Origin: an uncultured Collinsella sp.
GTDB taxonomy: Bacteria; Actinomycetota; Coriobacteriia; Coriobacteriales; Coriobacteriaceae
DNA length: 41,550 nucleotides
Reading direction: 5' to 3'
Assembly (NCBI GenBank): GCA_958421035.1
Contig: CATZKS010000001.1
Location: 1 to 41,550, forward strand
This document shows, one piece after another, positions 39,536 to 41,550 of this stretch (its first letter is position 1; each line of letters starts with the position of its first letter). The position numbers and the translations under genes were made by a program. The notes under the pieces are model-generated. The model was not told the DNA's origin and did not search any database. It worked only from the letters and a program-made list of their open reading frames with translations.

Positions 39536-40669
39536 ATGAGCACTTCGATTCAACCGAACGCGCCGTTTCGCGCCGATATCGTCGGCAGCTTTCTTCGTCC
39601 GCAGGCTGTAAAGGACGCCCGTGCCGCCTATGTCGCGGGTAAACTCGACGCTTCCGGCCTTAAGGCCGTCGAGGACGATGCCATTCGCGATTTGGTGGCC
39701 AAGCAGAAGGCCGCCGGCCTGCAGGTGATCACCGATGGCGAGTTCCGCCGCAGCTACTGGCACCTCGATTTTATGTGGGGCCTTAACGGCATTGAGCGCC
39801 GCACCTCACGCACGGGTTATATGTTCCATGATGAGGAGACGACGGCCGACACCGCCGTGGTTACTGGTCCCATTAGCGGCGAGAACCACCCGTTCGTCGA
39901 GCATTTTAAGTTCGTCAAGGCGCTTGAGGAGGAGGGCCAGGTCGCACGCCAGACCATTCCGGCGCCGATCCAGACGTTCTCTGAGGTCACGCTCGATCGC
40001 TGCGATGGCCAGCAGGAGAGCCTGCGCGCTGTCTATAAGACCGATGAGGAACTTGCCGACGCCATTGCAGCCGCTTATCGCACGGTGATCGCCGACCTGT
40101 ACGCAGCAGGCTGCCGCAACATCCAGTTTGATGACTGCACCTGGGGCATCTACTGCGATACCGATTTTGTCGCCAAAACCGGCATGAGCCCGGTCGACCT
40201 GCAAAAGGTAAGCGAGCTGGGCGTGGCGCTCAACAACGCCGCCATCGAGGGCAAGCCCGACGATTTGGTCATCAACACGCACGTGTGCCGCGGCAACTAC
40301 CACTCCACCTACGCTTTTGAAGGCGGCTACGACCCTATCGCTCCGTATCTGTTCGCACATGAGAATGTCGATGCGTTCTATCTGGAGTTCGACACGCCGC
40401 GCGCCGGCGGCTTTGAGCCGCTCAAGTACGTCGCTCCCGGCAAGAAGGTCGTGCTGGGCTTGGTAACCACCAAGGCGGCAGAGCTCGAGAACGAGGATGT
40501 TATCGTCGAGCGCATCCGCGAAGCCGCTAAGTACGTGCCGCTCGAGAATCTGTACCTGTCGCCCCAGTGCGGCTTTGCCAGCTGCGAGATTGGCAACAAG
40601 CTGACCGAGGACGAGCAATGGGCGAAGATCGCGCTGGTCAAGCGCATTGCCGAGCGCGTTTGGAAGTAA
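39536..40669 (+). CDS. MetE C-terminal-like methyltransferase (YxjG/YxjH family)
   Basis: 377 residues, one TIM-barrel domain corresponding to the C-terminal half of cobalamin-independent methionine synthase. RADIVGSFLRP, VITDGEFRRSYWHLDFMWGL, INTHVCRGN with the zinc ligands His and Cys, and the final SPQCGFAS with the other zinc Cys are intact. YxjG/YxjH-type proteins transfer a methyl group to homocysteine or related thiols using small methyl donors; the donor here is not known. The ATG at 39536 is preferred over 39518 since AAAGGGAG lies 6 nt before it. Regulation by the upstream LysR protein is likely. Confidence 0.9.
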   Translation: MSTSIQPNAPFRADIVGSFLRPQAVKDARAAYVAGKLDASGLKAVEDDAIRDLVAKQKAAGLQVITDGEFRRSYWHLDFMWGLNGIERRTSRTGYMFHDEETTADTAVVTGPISGENHPFVEHFKFVKALEEEGQVARQTIPAPIQTFSEVTLDRCDGQQESLRAVYKTDEELADAIAAAYRTVIADLYAAGCRNIQFDDCTWGIYCDTDFVAKTGMSPVDLQKVSELGVALNNAAIEGKPDDLVINTHVCRGNYHSTYAFEGGYDPIAPYLFAHENVDAFYLEFDTPRAGGFEPLKYVAPGKKVVLGLVTTKAAELENEDVIVERIREAAKYVPLENLYLSPQCGFASCEIGNKLTEDEQWAKIALVKRIAERVWK

Positions 40670-40716
40670 CGCTAGCGTTTGCAGGTGGCGGCGCGTGCGA
40701 GGCATTGCGTATCGCG

Positions 40717-40722
40717 TACAAT
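40717..40722 (+). promoter_or_regulatory. -10 element (TACAAT) for the 17-codon ORF
   Basis: GCGTACAATGG lies 70 nt before the ATG at 40793, in the same context as the other TACAAT sites. Confidence 0.4.
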
Positions 40723-40792
40723 GGTTCGGATCGTATCGTTCGGGCAGGTTATCTGATATGCCTGATCGCCCTTCCATCATGAAAGGACTTCC

Positions 40793-40846
40793 ATGTCCCA
40801 ATCCTCGACGCCCGCCGTATCTGAACTCGAGGAGACTGTCGAATAG
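40793..40846 (+). CDS. 17-codon ORF with promoter, ribosome binding site and terminator
   Basis: ATG at 40793 encodes MSQSSTPAVSELEETVE and stops at TAG. GAAAGGA lies 7 nt upstream, a TACAAT element further up, and a strong terminator 21 nt after the stop. It could be a tiny protein, a leader peptide, or the remains of a larger gene whose 3' part was deleted. I recognise no family. Confidence 0.4.
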   Translation: MSQSSTPAVSELEETVE

Positions 40847-40867
40847 TAGTTGTGTTCAGCTAAATCA

Positions 40868-40909
40868 AAAAATGGCGTCCATGCGTATGTACGCGTGGAC
40901 GCCATTTTT
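40868..40909. terminator. Strong bidirectional terminator
   Basis: 40868-40887 pairs with 40890-40909 over 20 bp with one T-G pair and a tiny loop. The arms begin AAAAATGGCG and end CGCCATTTTT, so T-runs lie at both 3' sides. It ends the 17-codon ORF transcript on the plus strand and the esterase gene on the minus strand. Confidence 0.9.
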
Positions 40910-41550
40910 AATGCGTCAGTATCCAGTGGATGCCGCGCGCCATGCGCAGGTCAGTTTGGGCAAAGTGGTTGCCGGGGTTGAGCTCCAGCGTTGTTGGAAT
41001 GTCATGCTCGATAAACAGCTCTTCCATCGCACGCGTATCGTCGAGTACGTGCCGCATCATGCGGTTGGGCGTCTTGGTTTCCTTTTTACCGAGCGACAGA
41101 TAGGCGGCGTCGGGCGTGGCTGTCATCGTGCGCTCGCGCGCGTAGTCGATAAAGCCGGGGAACCATAACGACCCCGATGCACTCGCTGCGCGCTCAAAGA
41201 CATCTGTTTGCCAAAGTGCCCACAGTGCAAAAAGACCCGCCAACGAGTAGCCGGCAACGCCGCGCCAGGCGGGCGGTTGCGGGAGCGATGATTCGGCCTG
41301 GGGGATTATCTGCTTCAACAACTCGTCAAGAAAACCAGCAGCCTGTCCACCAAAGGGCTCGGCATCTCGTATAGTTCCCTCACATTCCCAGGGGCTCAGC
41401 TCGCGATTCCAATCGAGCCCTCCAATGGCGACAAGGGTGAACGGCGGGCAATCGAGCTCTCGGCAGCGCTCGTAGACTTCACTACCGTCGCCCATAACCA
41501 CGGGGAGGCAGATGACGGGCGCGCCTTCCGCACACTCTGAATAAACGGTT
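40908..41550 (-). CDS. Alpha/beta-hydrolase, esterase-like (5' end outside the window)
   Basis: The frame is open to the window edge, so the N terminus is missing; 213 residues are seen. The nucleophile elbow GYSLAG and the final HFAQTDLRMARGIHWILTH, with the catalytic His in GNHFAQ, are clear. FASASGSLWFPGFIDYARE follows the elbow, the layout of the esterase D/IroE-like group (COG2819 type). Likely a cytoplasmic or secreted ester hydrolase; the missing start prevents a signal-peptide call. The TAA stop overlaps the terminator at 40868. Confidence 0.85.
   Translation of the reverse strand, partial: TVYSECAEGAPVICLPVVMGDGSEVYERCRELDCPPFTLVAIGGLDWNRELSPWECEGTIRDAEPFGGQAAGFLDELLKQIIPQAESSLPQPPAWRGVAGYSLAGLFALWALWQTDVFERAASASGSLWFPGFIDYARERTMTATPDAAYLSLGKKETKTPNRMMRHVLDDTRAMEELFIEHDIPTTLELNPGNHFAQTDLRMARGIHWILTH

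Overview
The window looks like chromosomal DNA from a high-GC Gram-positive gut actinobacterium of the class Coriobacteriia, most probably a Collinsella species. This rests on the GC-rich coding sequence, strong AAGGAG-type ribosome binding sites, the style of the proteins and the mix of small families. It is an inference from composition and gene content, not from a marker gene. There are no rRNA or tRNA genes, no intact insertion sequence, no prophage and no CRISPR array. About 46 protein genes are supported, two of them very short (47 and 17 codons).

Layout. 1-530 holds no gene but several inverted-repeat elements, including an AT-rich element closed by a 43-bp helix. 530-7114 carries a glutaredoxin, an XRE/zinc-ribbon/TipAS regulator, trmO, a MalY/PatB-type C-S lyase, an FMN-binding PPOX protein, a small K+ channel, a LOG-family protein and a ClC channel. 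7205-9185 is a GntR-ABC transporter operon with its own operator. 9297-9592 is an unusual tandem array of eight 15-bp sites in alternating orientation. 9739-18660 has prfC, a queuosine-precursor-type transporter (candidate preQ1 riboswitch in its leader) with an SDR, ung, an EamA permease divergent from a LysR regulator, a MATE exporter, rlmA and a small membrane protein. 18892-26690 has a 47-aa membrane protein, rsmJ, a small zinc-ribbon protein, a GNAT enzyme, a TetM-like GTPase, an AAA ATPase and an overlapping UvrA-like ATPase that lacks the UvrB-binding domain. 26719-34059 (minus strand) has trmL, a CobW GTPase, a flavoprotein with an ArsC-like partner, and two related cyclic-di-GMP proteins. 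34383-41550 has a patatin lipase, the thiM/thiamine-binding/thiE operon under a TPP riboswitch with a terminator, a HAD phosphatase, a LysR gene next to a MetE-like methyltransferase, a 17-codon ORF and a partial esterase.

How genes work together. Clear units are GntR-ATPase-permease (7205-9185), the thiazole/thiamine salvage operon (35365-37395), the LysR/MetE-like pair, the AAA/UvrA-like overlapping pair and the two GGDEF proteins. RNA modification recurs: trmO, rlmA, rsmJ, trmL and queuosine-precursor uptake.

The most unusual content is intergenic. At least four families of short palindromic elements lie between genes. One supplies the Met-stop ends of two unrelated genes, and one abuts the promoter of the HAD gene. 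The alternating 15-bp array at 9297-9592 and the hairpin-closed element at 71-318 are the best candidates for something undescribed.
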